From contig DATJUX010000043.1 in assembly GCA_035502095.1 (NCBI GenBank), positions 124,001 to 188,000 on the forward strand: DNA of 64,000 nucleotides, read 5' to 3'. The notes beneath the pieces are model-generated. The model searched no databases and was not told the DNA's origin. It saw only the letters and a list, made by a program, of their open reading frames with translations. A program made the position numbers and the translations under genes. Within the stretch, counting starts at the first letter, position 1; every line of letters begins with the position of its first letter. The DNA is from JAKANT01 sp035502095. Lineage in GTDB: Bacteria > Pseudomonadota > Gammaproteobacteria > Burkholderiales > Burkholderiaceae_F. Positions 1-8,325 of the stretch are shown in pieces.

Positions 1-721
1 ATGAGCTGAGGTCGGCGGTCGTGTAGACCTGCTGCACGTCGTCGAGATCCTCGAGCGCGTCGAGCAGCTTCTGCATGCGGACCGCATCCTCGCCGGCGAG
101 CACCGTCTCGGCGAGCGGCTTCATCGTCACCTCGGCCACTTCCGGCTTGAGTCCGGCTTTTTCGAGCGCGGCGCGCACGGCGCCGAAGTCGCCCGGTGCC
201 GAGATCACCTCGATCGATCCGTCTTCGTTGGTAGAGACGTCGTCGGCGCCCGCTTCGAGCGCCGCCTCCATGACCCTGTCCTCGGAGGTGCCGGGCGCGA
301 AGATGAACTGCCCGCAGTGCTTGAAGTTGAACGCGACCGATCCGTCGGTGCCGAGGTTGCCGCCGTTCTTCGCGAGCGCGTGGCGCACTTCGGCCACCGT
401 GCGGGTACGGTTGTCCGTCATGCAATCGATCATCAGCGCGGCGCCGCCGATGCCGTAACCCTCGTAGCGGATCTCTTCGTAGTGCGCGCCTTCGAGCTTG
501 CCGCTGCCGCGCGCGATCGCCCTGGTGACGGTGTCCTTCGGCATGTTGGCCGCGCTCGCCTTGTCGAGTGCCAGGCGCAGGCGCGCGTTCATGGCGGGAT
601 CACCGCCGTCACGCGCGGCGACCGTGACTTCGCGAATGATCTTGGTCCACAGCGAGCCGCGCTTGGCGTCCTGGCGGTTCTTGCGATGCTGGATGTTGGC
701 CCATTTCGAGTGGCCGGCCAT
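1..721 (-). CDS. yebC: YebC/PmpR family DNA-binding regulator (C-terminus cut by window edge)
   Basis: The reading frame opens at an ATG at 721 with MAGHSKWANIQHRK, the family signature at the N-terminus, followed by the conserved central block (GYGIGGAALMIDCMTDNRTRT, split here as GYGIGG and DCMTDN) and the NGGNLGTDGSVAFNF segment. About 240 residues are present, against a usual 240-250, so only the last few are lost beyond base 1. YebC proteins bind DNA as transcriptional regulators, and some members act on the ribosome to relieve stalling at polyproline. In many proteobacteria the gene precedes ruvC; the neighbour on that side is outside the window. Family assignment is certain; the precise role is inferred from the family. 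Confidence 0.95.
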   Translation of the reverse strand, partial: MAGHSKWANIQHRKNRQDAKRGSLWTKIIREVTVAARDGGDPAMNARLRLALDKASAANMPKDTVTRAIARGSGKLEGAHYEEIRYEGYGIGGAALMIDCMTDNRTRTVAEVRHALAKNGGNLGTDGSVAFNFKHCGQFIFAPGTSEDRVMEAALEAGADDVSTNEDGSIEVISAPGDFGAVRAALEKAGLKPEVAEVTMKPLAETVLAGEDAVRMQKLLDALEDLDDVQQVYTTADLSS

Positions 722-979
722 GGTGCCTGAGTCCGAAGGAGGAATTGCGGGAGGGGCTGCAGCGGGGCGGCGAGTCTATCACCGCGTGCTTCGGCCGATC
801 CCTGCGTCTGCATCCGCTGGGTACGCTCGGCGCGCCCGAAGCCGATCCACCTTTGATGGCGTGCTCACGATGACCGATCCTCTCGGCATGCTTGCGCCAC
901 CGTATTGCGCTTCGCGTAGTCTGGCCGCACGGCGCCGGACGAGACGGGGGCTCCGCGCGCTTCCCGGACGGAGGCAGAC

Positions 980-1330
980 ATGAAACGCGTGATCGTCGGA
1001 TGCGTGCTCGCGGGTTTTGCGCTGGGCGCCGCAGGCTTGCTTCTTTGGCCGCGCTCGCAAGCCAGCGCCCAGCTCCCGGCGCAACTGAACGCCGATGAGT
1101 GCACCTGCTCGCGGCCGACCGTGCTCGCCGCGGGACGCGAGCAGATCTCGATCTACGCGTGCGCCTGCCCGAGCATGCAGTGCGTGATCACGGCCACCGC
1201 CGCCGGGACGGCGGTGCCGCCCAACATCGTGCAAAGCTGCCGGGCGGAGAGTTCGATCACTCCGAGCGCGTTACCGCCGAGCGCCATCACGCCAAACGTG
1301 ATCGCACCGGGCGCGCCTGCCCAGCGGTAG
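980..1330 (+). CDS. small secreted or membrane-anchored protein, unknown function
   Basis: A 116-residue protein starting MKRVIVGCVLAGFALGAAG, with one hydrophobic N-terminal segment (about residues 4-24) that could be a signal peptide or anchor. The exported part has a compact cluster of cysteines (ECTC near residue 40, YACACPSMQC near 59-68, then one near 86) and a low-complexity Pro/Ser/Ala tail. The paired cysteines would suit disulfide bonds in the periplasm. I do not recognise a family. It stands alone, 190 bases before the isocitrate dehydrogenase start on the same strand. The ATG at 980 is the only start that keeps the signal segment intact. Confidence 0.55.
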   Translation: MKRVIVGCVLAGFALGAAGLLLWPRSQASAQLPAQLNADECTCSRPTVLAAGREQISIYACACPSMQCVITATAAGTAVPPNIVQSCRAESSITPSALPPSAITPNVIAPGAPAQR

Positions 1331-1349
1331 GCAAGAAAGACTCTGACGC

Positions 1350-1432
1350 GATTCACGCGGATCAAACGACGCGGATTTTGAAATCCTTCGTTGGACCGCG
1401 CAGATCCGCGTAAATCCGCGTCCACGTCTTTG
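1350..1432. repeat. intergenic ACGCGGAT/ATCCGCGT motif cluster
   Basis: Between the small secreted protein and the isocitrate dehydrogenase the sequence alternates forms of ACGCGGAT and its complement ATCCGCGT (for example near 1357, 1372 and 1400-1421). The same kind of motif cluster recurs near 41370-41395. This looks like a short intergenic repeat family, not a gene. I see no open frame with coding character here. Confidence 0.3.
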
Positions 1433-1520
1433 ATCTCTACCTCGTGAAACGCGCGCCTGCGCCCCGGCCGTGTCGCGACACGGCTTCGGTATCGTGGCGG
1501 CGTATCCGACGGGAGCGCTC

Positions 1521-2546
1521 ATGACGCTGGCGAATCCAATTCCTGCCACCCTGGTGCCGGGCGACGGCATCGGACCGGAGATTTCGGCTGCGGTAGTCGA
1601 GATCCTCGATGCGCTCGGCAAGCCCTTCGCATGGGATGTTCAGGAGGGCGGGATGGCCGCCGCGGCGAAGAGCGGCGACCCGTTGCCGGCGGCCCTGCTC
1701 GACAGCATCCGCCGCACGCGGCTCGCCCTGAAGGGGCCACTCACGACACCAGTGGGCGGCGGCTTCCGCTCCGTCAACGTGCGCTTGCGCGAGGAGTTCA
1801 AGCTGTACGCGAACCTGCGTCCGGCACGCACGCTGATCCCGGGCGGGCGCTACGAAGACATCGACTTGGTGTTGGTGCGGGAGAACCTCGAAGGGCTCTA
1901 CGTCGGCTTCGAGCACTACATACCGATCGACGGCGATCCGCACGCGGTCGCCATCGGATCGGGCGTCAACACGCGCGCCGGGTGCCGCCGCATCGCCGAG
2001 TTCGCCTTCGACTATGCGATGAAGAACGGCCGCAAGAAGGTGACCATCGTGCACAAGGCGAACGTGTTGAAGGCTTTGACCGGTGTGTTTCTCGAAACGG
2101 CGCAGCAGGTGGCGAAGACCTACGAGGGCAGGGTCGCAGCCGACGAGCGCATCGTCGATGCGTGCGCCATGCAACTCGTGCTCAAGCCCTGGCAATTCGA
2201 CGTCATCGTCACCACCAACCTGTTCGGCGACATCCTCTCGGACGAGATCGCCGGACTGGTCGGCGGCCTGGGCATGGCGCCGGGCGCGAACATCGGCGAA
2301 GGCGCAGCGATCTTCGAGGCGGTGCACGGCTCCGCCCCGGACATCGCAGGCAGGGGCATCGCCAATCCGCTCGCGCTGCTGCTGGCCGCGGCGATGATGC
2401 TCGATCACGTCGGCCGCTTCGATGATGCGCGCCGTCTGCGCGGTGCGATCGATGCGACGCTGCGCGAAGACGGCGTGCGCACCGCGGATCTCGGCGGCAA
2501 GGCCACCACCGGCGACCTGACCCAGGCAATCGTGCGGCGTTTGTAG
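1521..2546 (+). CDS. NAD-dependent isocitrate dehydrogenase-like decarboxylating dehydrogenase
   Basis: This 341-residue protein belongs to the isocitrate/isopropylmalate dehydrogenase family: PATLVPGDGIGPE at the N-terminus, LRPARTLIPGGRY, LVLVRENLEGLYVG (substrate-binding Arg/Glu segment), and the Mg-binding NLFGDILSDE block. The short form resembles NAD-type isocitrate dehydrogenases (Idh3-like) found in many proteobacteria, and not the long NADP enzyme. 3-Isopropylmalate or tartrate dehydrogenase activity is possible but less likely. I chose the ATG at 1521, which has a GGGAG box just upstream; an in-frame ATG-like start at 1470 would add 17 residues of no family character. The likely role is isocitrate to 2-oxoglutarate in the TCA cycle. 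Confidence 0.88.
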   Translation: MTLANPIPATLVPGDGIGPEISAAVVEILDALGKPFAWDVQEGGMAAAAKSGDPLPAALLDSIRRTRLALKGPLTTPVGGGFRSVNVRLREEFKLYANLRPARTLIPGGRYEDIDLVLVRENLEGLYVGFEHYIPIDGDPHAVAIGSGVNTRAGCRRIAEFAFDYAMKNGRKKVTIVHKANVLKALTGVFLETAQQVAKTYEGRVAADERIVDACAMQLVLKPWQFDVIVTTNLFGDILSDEIAGLVGGLGMAPGANIGEGAAIFEAVHGSAPDIAGRGIANPLALLLAAAMMLDHVGRFDDARRLRGAIDATLREDGVRTADLGGKATTGDLTQAIVRRL

Positions 2547-2567
2547 CGGATTGCGTCGATCGGCGTT

Positions 2568-2634
2568 GTCGTTGCGAGCGAAGCGAGCACTCCGCCTTCG
2601 CGCCCGGGTTCCCGCGCGTTTCGCTCACGATGAC
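2568..2634. repeat. interrupted inverted repeat after the dehydrogenase gene
   Basis: Arms at 2568-2585 (GTCGTTGCGAGCGAAGCG) and 2617-2634 (CGTTTCGCTCACGATGAC) match in 14 of 18 positions when one is complemented, separated by a 31-base GC-rich spacer. It sits 22 bases after the stop of the dehydrogenase gene. It could act as a transcription terminator stem or belong to a dispersed palindromic repeat family. No T-tract follows. Confidence 0.4.
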
Positions 2635-2670
2635 ACCGCCACGCTCGTCCGTGCGTTCCCTGGGTGCGGC

Positions 2671-3427
2671 GTGAAACGCGTCCTGGCTGCCTCCCTGCTC
2701 GCACTGGCGCTCGGGTTGGTCGGTGCCAGCAGCTATGTGCGGTTGGCCGCCGATGGCTCGGCTGCCAGCCGTGGCCCGCGCGCTACGGCCCGGAGGAGAC
2801 CGCCGCGGCGGTCCTGTCGGACCCGTTGTCGCGTGCCTGTTCGCCGCGAGCGCCACGCTCGCCTCGACCCTTCCGCTCGCAACGCTCGTGCGGCTGCTCG
2901 GAGGCATGGCGATGGTCGCCACGGCCGTTTCGCTGCTCGCCAACGGCGAGGCGTCGTACGGTGGTTCGGCGGCTGTGAGTCGTGCGGTCGTGGCGGTCGT
3001 GGTTCTTTTCGTGTTGCAGGCCGCCACCGGCGCGCTGATCAGCGTGCGCAGCGCCGGCGCCGCATGCGCGGTTGCCTGCGACATCGTCTGGCTCCCCGGC
3101 GCCGCGCGGCTGTTCGACCCGCCGCAGGCGGGGTCGGCGATCGATCTGCTGCGCAACACCGCGGGCGGCCAGCCGCTGCAGGCGATCCACCGGCTGGGCG
3201 GCATTGCGCTCGCGCTGATCGCACTGAGCGTCGCGCTGGCCGTCGTGCGCGAGCGCAACCGCGCACTGGTGCCCCTGCTGGTGGCGACGCCGCTCCTGGG
3301 CACGGCCATCGCCGCCAACGATGGAGCGGTAGTCGCGGTGGCGGCGCACGCCGCGGCCGCGGCGCTCGCTGTCGGGCTGCTTGCCGCGGCACTTGTGCGC
3401 GCGCGCGTCCTCAAAGGGAAAGGATGA
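2671..3427 (+). pseudogene. CtaA/COX15-like membrane protein, reading frame broken twice
   Basis: Read in one frame from GTG 2671 the protein begins VKRVLAASLLALALGLVGAS then SYVRLAADG, like the first helix of heme A synthase-type proteins. The continuation LGCQPWPARYG, matching the family's Gly-Leu-x-Cys-x-x-Trp-Pro loop, lies in another frame (2757-2800) and would need one extra C near 2757. A third frame then carries the rest, ATLASTLPLATLVRLLGG through IHRLGG (about 3190-3207) to the stop at 3427, with several hydrophobic segments. So two frame changes are needed, near 2757 and between 2820 and 2855. It is either a decaying gene or contains assembly errors. The intact product would be about 250 residues, shorter than usual heme A synthase. 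Family call is moderate. Confidence 0.5.
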
Positions 3428-3514
3428 CCCTCCGGGGTGCGTGTGCGCGCCGCAGCAGTGCGTACGCAAGGCTGGTTTTGGATTCGCCCCGCGCTGCCAG
3501 GCGGCCGGATTGAC

Positions 3515-3541
3515 TTGGCACTCCTGGGGTGAGAGTGCTGC
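3515..3541 (+). promoter_or_regulatory. CIRCE-like HrcA operator upstream of the AAA+ ATPase
   Basis: TTGGCACTC (3515-3523), nine bases, then GAGTGCTGC (3533-3541). The CIRCE consensus is TTAGCACTC-N9-GAGTGCTAA, so spacing is exact and 15 of 18 arm bases agree. HrcA represses groE and dnaK operons through this element. Here it lies about 120 bases before the ATG of the ATPase gene. A TTGACT box (3510-3515) overlaps its left end, but I cannot find a convincing -10 at the right distance. Confidence 0.7.
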
Positions 3542-3659
3542 GTTGCGTTTTTTCGACGCTTTTCGCACGATGTTGGCAGAACCTTTGCTAGTCATCATGC
3601 AACCCAGCACTGGTTAGCTTGCTGCAGTCAGGTGCCTTTCACATCGACGGAGGTTTGTG

Positions 3660-4661
3660 ATGAGTGCATCGGCGATGGTCCCCGCCACGACCAAACCGGC
3701 GATCTCGATCGCGGGCTTCAAGGACGTCTATCGCGTCCCCGCGGTCGAGGAGGCGCTCGCGGAACTGCAGGAACTCGGTGCCAGCGCCAACGAGGCGCTC
3801 AAGGCCACCTACGTCAAGATGATCAGGACCGGCGGGCAGCGCTTCACGATCAAGCCGTCGGCGCTGCCCGACATCGATGGGCTGATCAACGATCTTCCCA
3901 ATTTCGCCGAACCGCTCGAGGACATCCGGCGCCAGCTGGCGCTTTGTCTCGCGGGCGACGATTCGCTCGACCTCGAACCGATGCTGCTCCTCGGCGACCC
4001 CGGCATCGGCAAGACGCATTTCGCGCGCCGGCTCTCGACGCTGCTGGGCACCGGCTACAACTTCATCGGCATGAGTTCGCTGACGGCGGGCTGGATCCTG
4101 TCCGGCGCATCGGCGCAGTGGAAGAACGCCAAGCCGGGCAAGGTCTTCGATGCGCTGGTGCACGGCGACTACGCCAATCCGGTGATCGTGGTCGACGAAA
4201 TCGACAAGGCCGGCGGCGACCAGCAATACGATCCGCTGGGCAGCCTCTACACGCTGCTCGAACGCGATACGGCGAGCGAGTTCGTCGATGAATTCGCCGA
4301 GGTTGCGATCGATGCCTCGGACGTCGTCTGGATCGCCACCGCCAACGATGCGCGCTCGATTCCCGAGCCGATCCTGAACCGGATGAACGTCTATACGATC
4401 GAGCCGCCCGATGCCGACGGTTCGCGCCACATCGCCGCCTGCATCTACCGCGAGCTGCGCGACGAGCACAGCTGGGGCCGGCTCTTCCCGAGCGAACTCG
4501 ACGCCGACGCGCTCGATCGTGTCGCAAGACTCAAGCCGCGTGAAATGCGCCGCGTCCTGCTCACGGCATTCGGCAACGCGAAGCTCGCGGGCCGCCACGA
4601 AGTGCTCGCCGACGACGTCTCCGAGGAGCGCATCGCCCGCAAGGCGCGCATCGGCTTCTGA
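3660..4661 (+). CDS. Lon-like AAA+ ATPase without a protease domain
   Basis: A 333-residue protein whose AAA+ module resembles that of Lon: Walker A GDPGIGKTHFARR (about residues 115-127), Walker B VIVVDEIDKAGGD (about 178-190), sensor-1 WIATAND and an arginine-finger region near EPILNRM. There is no Ser-Lys protease domain after the helical lid, where it ends ERIARKARIGF. It is likely a cytosolic unfoldase, chaperone or remodelling factor. The ATG at 3660 is preceded by GGAGG at 3649-3653; a GTG immediately before is less well placed. The upstream CIRCE element suggests heat-shock control by HrcA. The gene is monocistronic and converges on the lipoprotein gene that ends at 4717. Confidence 0.85.
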   Translation: MSASAMVPATTKPAISIAGFKDVYRVPAVEEALAELQELGASANEALKATYVKMIRTGGQRFTIKPSALPDIDGLINDLPNFAEPLEDIRRQLALCLAGDDSLDLEPMLLLGDPGIGKTHFARRLSTLLGTGYNFIGMSSLTAGWILSGASAQWKNAKPGKVFDALVHGDYANPVIVVDEIDKAGGDQQYDPLGSLYTLLERDTASEFVDEFAEVAIDASDVVWIATANDARSIPEPILNRMNVYTIEPPDADGSRHIAACIYRELRDEHSWGRLFPSELDADALDRVARLKPREMRRVLLTAFGNAKLAGRHEVLADDVSEERIARKARIGF

Positions 4662-4669
4662 CGCGTCGC

Positions 4670-4692
4670 GTCGTTGCGGACGCCGCAGCGAC
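4670..4692. terminator. stem-loop between convergent genes
   Basis: GTCGTTGCGG (4670-4679) pairs with CCGCAGCGAC (4683-4692) with one mismatch and a three-base loop. It lies between the converging ends of the AAA+ ATPase and the TssQ-like lipoprotein gene. There is no clear T-tract on either side, so its strength as an intrinsic terminator is uncertain. Confidence 0.45.
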
Positions 4693-4716
4693 GACGAATC
4701 GCGGAGTGAGTCGACG

Positions 4717-5166
4717 TTACGGCTTCTTCGCGTCCGCGGCCTGAGGCTGCGCAGCCTGCCGCGCCGCCACCACCTTGCGATAGATCGGGCCCCAGACCGG
4801 GTGTCCGATTTCGACGTCAGAGAGGGCAAAGCCGCCGTCGGCGGCAAACGCTTCGCGAAACTGCTGCTCGCATTCGGCCAGGCGATTGAACGCGCACGCG
4901 AGAAACGCGAGGTATTTGTGCGCCGTCGCCGCGTCGCGCGGATCGCGCAGGCCCTGCGCAAGCGCCGAACGCACGGCGGTTTCGGCGCGCTCGAACGAAC
5001 CTTCCTCGTAATACCGCATGCCGTCGATCAGGCTGCGTTCCGCCGGTCTCTGGTAGAGCGCGACGATGCTCTGCGTCGGCGGCGGGGGCGGCGGCGGTGG
5101 GGTCACGCACGCCGCCAGGCCGGACAGGGCGACAGCGCAGAGCGACAGCCGCGGCGGCACCCTCAT
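4717..5166 (-). CDS. TssQ-like lipoprotein with TPR-like helical region
   Basis: A 149-residue lipoprotein: signal MRVPPRLSLCAVALSGLAAC with lipobox LAAC at about residues 17-20, then a polyproline run and a helical body. The body contains MRYYEEGSFERAETAVRSAL and a Cys-containing helix pair, as in TPR-like assistants. It resembles the small lipoproteins annotated TssQ that accompany some Burkholderiales type VI secretion loci. Its ATG overlaps the stop of the preceding pseudokinase gene by four bases (ATGA at 5163-5166), which points to translational coupling. It presumably faces the periplasm and works with the two membrane kinase-like proteins encoded just upstream. The TssQ label is a resemblance from memory, not a search result. 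Confidence 0.65.
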   Translation of the reverse strand: MRVPPRLSLCAVALSGLAACVTPPPPPPPPTQSIVALYQRPAERSLIDGMRYYEEGSFERAETAVRSALAQGLRDPRDAATAHKYLAFLACAFNRLAECEQQFREAFAADGGFALSDVEIGHPVWGPIYRKVVAARQAAQPQAADAKKP

Positions 5167-6668
5167 TGGAAGTGATGGCGGATCCGCAGGGGCTTGGCGG
5201 GATCGATCTCGACCGTGGCGGCGACGGCCGGCAGTTCGCCATGGCGGATCTCGATGGTGTGCCGCCCGGCCGGCAGCTTCAGCTCCGTCAGCGGCGGAGC
5301 GACTCCCGCAGGCTTGTTGTCGACCAGGACTTCGCCCCAGGGCGTGATGTCGAACGCGATCACGCCCTCCGTCCCGCCGGGTGCTGCGGCAACGGCCGGC
5401 CCGGTCGCGCTCGGGTTCGGGATCGCAGCGGCGATGTTCGCCGCGCCTGGCCGGCCGGCAAACTGCGCCAGCAGGACACCGAGGATCACGCCGAACGCGA
5501 TCAAGCCGCCCACGGCGGCGACGGCCGTGCGGTGGCCGCGCACCCACTCGACGCCGCGGGTCCATGCAAGCTGGCCGAATTCGCTGGTCGCAAACGCGAG
5601 CGACGGTTCGGGCGCGCGCGCGACCGGGGCGGCAAGCGTCGGGGCTTGGCTTTCAGCAACGGGCTCCGCGCGCGTCGGCGGTGGCTCGGGCTGGATCACC
5701 TGCCGCGTCGCAGGCTTCGGTGCCGCGACGGTGGCCGGGCGCGGCGGGGCGAACTGCGTCGCCTCCGGATCGGGCGCCGGGGGCTGCACCGGCGGCGGTG
5801 CGAGCGGGATCCCGATGGTTCCCGGCGGCAAGTGTCCCTTGCGTTCGTTCCACAGAAACGCGGTCAATGCGTCGCGCAGGTCGGCGGCCGTGCGATGACC
5901 CTTCGGGGTGTCGGGAGCGAGGGTGTCGTCGACGGCTTGCGCGAGCTCGGGTGCGGTATCGGGACGCAGCTTGAGCACGGAGACCGGCGTCCTGCCGTCG
6001 CTGTCGAACTGCGGCGCCTTGCCAGTCAGCATCATGTGCAGCAGCGCCGCGACGGCGCGCACGTCGCGGTGACGCGCCTCTTCCGTGAGTTCGTTCTGGA
6101 AGTAGGGCAACAGCTTCTCGGTCCGCACCAGCGCGTCTTCGCCCGCCGCGCCGCTGTCGATCCAGCCGCCGAAGCCTTCCACCTTGGGCGCGCCGTCGGC
6201 CTGCAGCAACACGTGTTGCGGTCCGAGATGGCCGTGCGCCAGCCCGTTCACGTGCGCGTGCTCGATTGCATCGGCCACGCGGGCCGCGATGCTCGCGCAC
6301 ACGGCGTGTTCCGGCCGCCATCCTCCGGCGAGCAGTTCCGCGAGCGAACGGCCGGCGACACGCTCGATGGCGAGATAGGCCACGTTGTGGACGCGGCCCG
6401 CATCGAACACCGTCACGATGTGCGGGTGATGCAGCCTGCCCGCTGCCTGCGCCTGCCGCACGAACGCCGCCTCCAGCGGGGCGATCTGCGATTCGTTGCT
6501 GTCGGGAATCGTCGCCGGGGCCGGCAGCTGCACCGCTTTGAGCACGACCTCGCGATGCATGACCGGGTCCATGCCGATATAGGTCACGCTGGAACGATCG
6601 CGGCGCAGTTCGCGCAACACCGCGTAGCGGCCGATCAGCCGCAAGTTCGGGGAAAGCGCGTCGTTCAT
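5163..6668 (-). CDS. membrane-anchored Ser/Thr pseudokinase with PEGA-like C-terminal domain
   Basis: A 501-residue protein with a kinase fold that has lost its catalytic signatures. The glycine loop is gone (ELRRDRSSVTY), the HRDxKPxN loop reads HGHLGPQH (about residues 145-152) and DFG reads EGF (about 164-166). The ATP-site lysine survives (VVLKAV, Lys44). After a Pro-rich linker there is one membrane helix (about 410-430), then an exported domain with ITPWGEVLVDNKPAGVAPPL, like PEGA surface domains. The catalytic kinase next door has the same layout, so this is probably a duplicate that became a regulator or scaffold. I chose the ATG at 6668; a longer frame upstream adds only basic low-complexity sequence. 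Confidence 0.8.
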   Translation of the reverse strand: MNDALSPNLRLIGRYAVLRELRRDRSSVTYIGMDPVMHREVVLKAVQLPAPATIPDSNESQIAPLEAAFVRQAQAAGRLHHPHIVTVFDAGRVHNVAYLAIERVAGRSLAELLAGGWRPEHAVCASIAARVADAIEHAHVNGLAHGHLGPQHVLLQADGAPKVEGFGGWIDSGAAGEDALVRTEKLLPYFQNELTEEARHRDVRAVAALLHMMLTGKAPQFDSDGRTPVSVLKLRPDTAPELAQAVDDTLAPDTPKGHRTAADLRDALTAFLWNERKGHLPPGTIGIPLAPPPVQPPAPDPEATQFAPPRPATVAAPKPATRQVIQPEPPPTRAEPVAESQAPTLAAPVARAPEPSLAFATSEFGQLAWTRGVEWVRGHRTAVAAVGGLIAFGVILGVLLAQFAGRPGAANIAAAIPNPSATGPAVAAAPGGTEGVIAFDITPWGEVLVDNKPAGVAPPLTELKLPAGRHTIEIRHGELPAVAATVEIDPAKPLRIRHHFQ

Positions 6669-6771
6669 CGGGTACGGGGCCGTGCGAAGGCGCGAGGGTA
6701 GAACAACGGCGATTGCCGTGCCAGTCGACCGAATGTCCGCAGTCTGCGCCCGGCGACGCCGGGTCGATCCA

Positions 6772-8214
6772 TCAAAAACGGTGTTGCAACGTGACTGTCT
6801 GGCCCGCTTTGACTTCGACGCGGGCCGAGAAAGCGGGGGCAGAGCCGTTGCGGACCTCGATGTCATGCGCGCCCGAAGGCAACGTCAAGCGATTGAGCGG
6901 AGGCGACACGCCGCGCGTCGCGCCGTCGACGAACACCTCGCCCCACGGCGCCACCGCGAGCGCGACGAATCCTTCCGTCGTGGCGAGCGCCTGCGCGCTC
7001 GACGTTTCGGTCCGCGCAGGACGCGCGGGTTTGCGCGCAGGCTTGGGAGGCTCGACCGGGAGGCTGCGTGTCTCGACCGTGGCAATCGGGGCTGGCTCCG
7101 GAGCTGTGACGATCGGCAGCGGTGCCGGAGGCGGCGGTGGCGGCACGGCAACCTCGACGCGGGGCGTCTGCATGGTCTCGGTGACCGCGAGCGCGCCGAC
7201 GATGAGCAATGCCGCGACCCCGGCGATCGCGACGGCACGCGGCGTCGCGCGGCGCCACAGCAGGGCACCCATGCGCGCGACCATGGCGCGTGGTCCGCCG
7301 AGGCCATAGGTCGACTGGTTGGCGGCATTGGTGGACGGCTGTCCGGCGAATGCGGCGAGGTCGTTGCGCAGGTCGCCAGCGCTCTGGTAGCGCTTCTCGA
7401 TGTCTTTTTCGAGCGCCTTGTTGCAGATGTCGATCAGGCGCTGCGGAATGTTGGTCTTCAGCGCATCGATCGGTGCAGGCTGGTCGGAGATCACCTGCGC
7501 CAGCGTCTCGTCGATGGTGCTGCCATCGAAGGCCCGACGCCCGGAGAGCAGCTCGTAAAGAATGGTGCCGATCGAGAACACGTCGCTGCGCGCATCGAGC
7601 TTGCGGCCGAGCGCCTGTTCCGGCGACATGTAGTTGGGCGTGCCGATGAGCTGGCGCCGCTCGGTGCTGCCCGCTTCGCTCAGGTTGGCGAGCGCGACGC
7701 CGAAGTCGAGCACCTTGGGCTTGCCGTCGCGCAGGATGAAGATGTTGCTCGGCTTGATGTCGCGGTGGACCAGCCCGCGCTTGTGCGCGTAGTGCACCGC
7801 ATCCGCGACCCGGGTCAGCAGCGATCCGACCTGGCGCGGACTGAAGTGCTGGCCCGCGACGATGACCTCGTGCAGATCGCGGCCGTACAGGCGCTCCATC
7901 GCCAGGTAGGCGAGTGATTCCGTCTTGCCCGCGTCGAACACGGTGACGATGTGCGGGTGGTTCAGCCCTGCGGCCGCCTTGGCCTCGTTGAGGAAGTTGG
8001 CCTCGATGCGCTCGCTCCACTTGCTGTCGTGCGTGAGCGGGATCGCCTTGATCGCCACTTCGCGGCTGAGGACCGGATCGAAGGCGGAGTAGACGACTCC
8101 GTTCGATCCGCGGCCGATTTCGGCGCGGATCGAGAACCGCCCCACCATGCGCGGCGCCGCGGCGAGCAGCGCAGACGGTTCCGTGGGCAGGGACATGAGC
8201 GTCGTGGCAGCCAT
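6772..8214 (-). CDS. membrane-anchored Ser/Thr protein kinase (PknB/PpkA-like) with PEGA-like domain
   Basis: A 480-residue Hanks-type kinase with all key residues: IGRGSNGVVYSA glycine loop (about 33-44), AIK Lys56, HRDIKPSN (150-157, catalytic Asp152), DFG (170-172), GTPNYMSPEQ activation segment and the SDVFSIGTILYELLSG block. A linker leads to one membrane helix (about 320-340) and, after a Pro/Ala-rich stretch, an exported PEGA-like domain with VAPWGEVFVDGATRGVSPPL. The start at 8214 (MAATTLMSLP) is the first ATG close to the kinase fold. It is first in a three-gene set with a pseudokinase 103 bases downstream and a lipoprotein. T6SS loci often have such kinases (PpkA), but no T6SS structural gene is visible here. 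Confidence 0.9.
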   Translation of the reverse strand: MAATTLMSLPTEPSALLAAAPRMVGRFSIRAEIGRGSNGVVYSAFDPVLSREVAIKAIPLTHDSKWSERIEANFLNEAKAAAGLNHPHIVTVFDAGKTESLAYLAMERLYGRDLHEVIVAGQHFSPRQVGSLLTRVADAVHYAHKRGLVHRDIKPSNIFILRDGKPKVLDFGVALANLSEAGSTERRQLIGTPNYMSPEQALGRKLDARSDVFSIGTILYELLSGRRAFDGSTIDETLAQVISDQPAPIDALKTNIPQRLIDICNKALEKDIEKRYQSAGDLRNDLAAFAGQPSTNAANQSTYGLGGPRAMVARMGALLWRRATPRAVAIAGVAALLIVGALAVTETMQTPRVEVAVPPPPPPAPLPIVTAPEPAPIATVETRSLPVEPPKPARKPARPARTETSSAQALATTEGFVALAVAPWGEVFVDGATRGVSPPLNRLTLPSGAHDIEVRNGSAPAFSARVEVKAGQTVTLQHRF

Positions 8215-8325
8215 GCAGGCGCGATTATTGCATCGGGCGGCGCGCCCTGACACCTCGCGATCACCGTCCGTTCGGTCGAGGAACCCCCTTTTTTGCAGCT
8301 AAAGCGGCGGCATCGCCGGATGCCG

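Noticed and set aside
4717..8214. A type VI secretion locus
   Set aside because: Only kinase-like proteins and a TssQ-like lipoprotein are present; none of the T6SS structural genes can be seen in the window.
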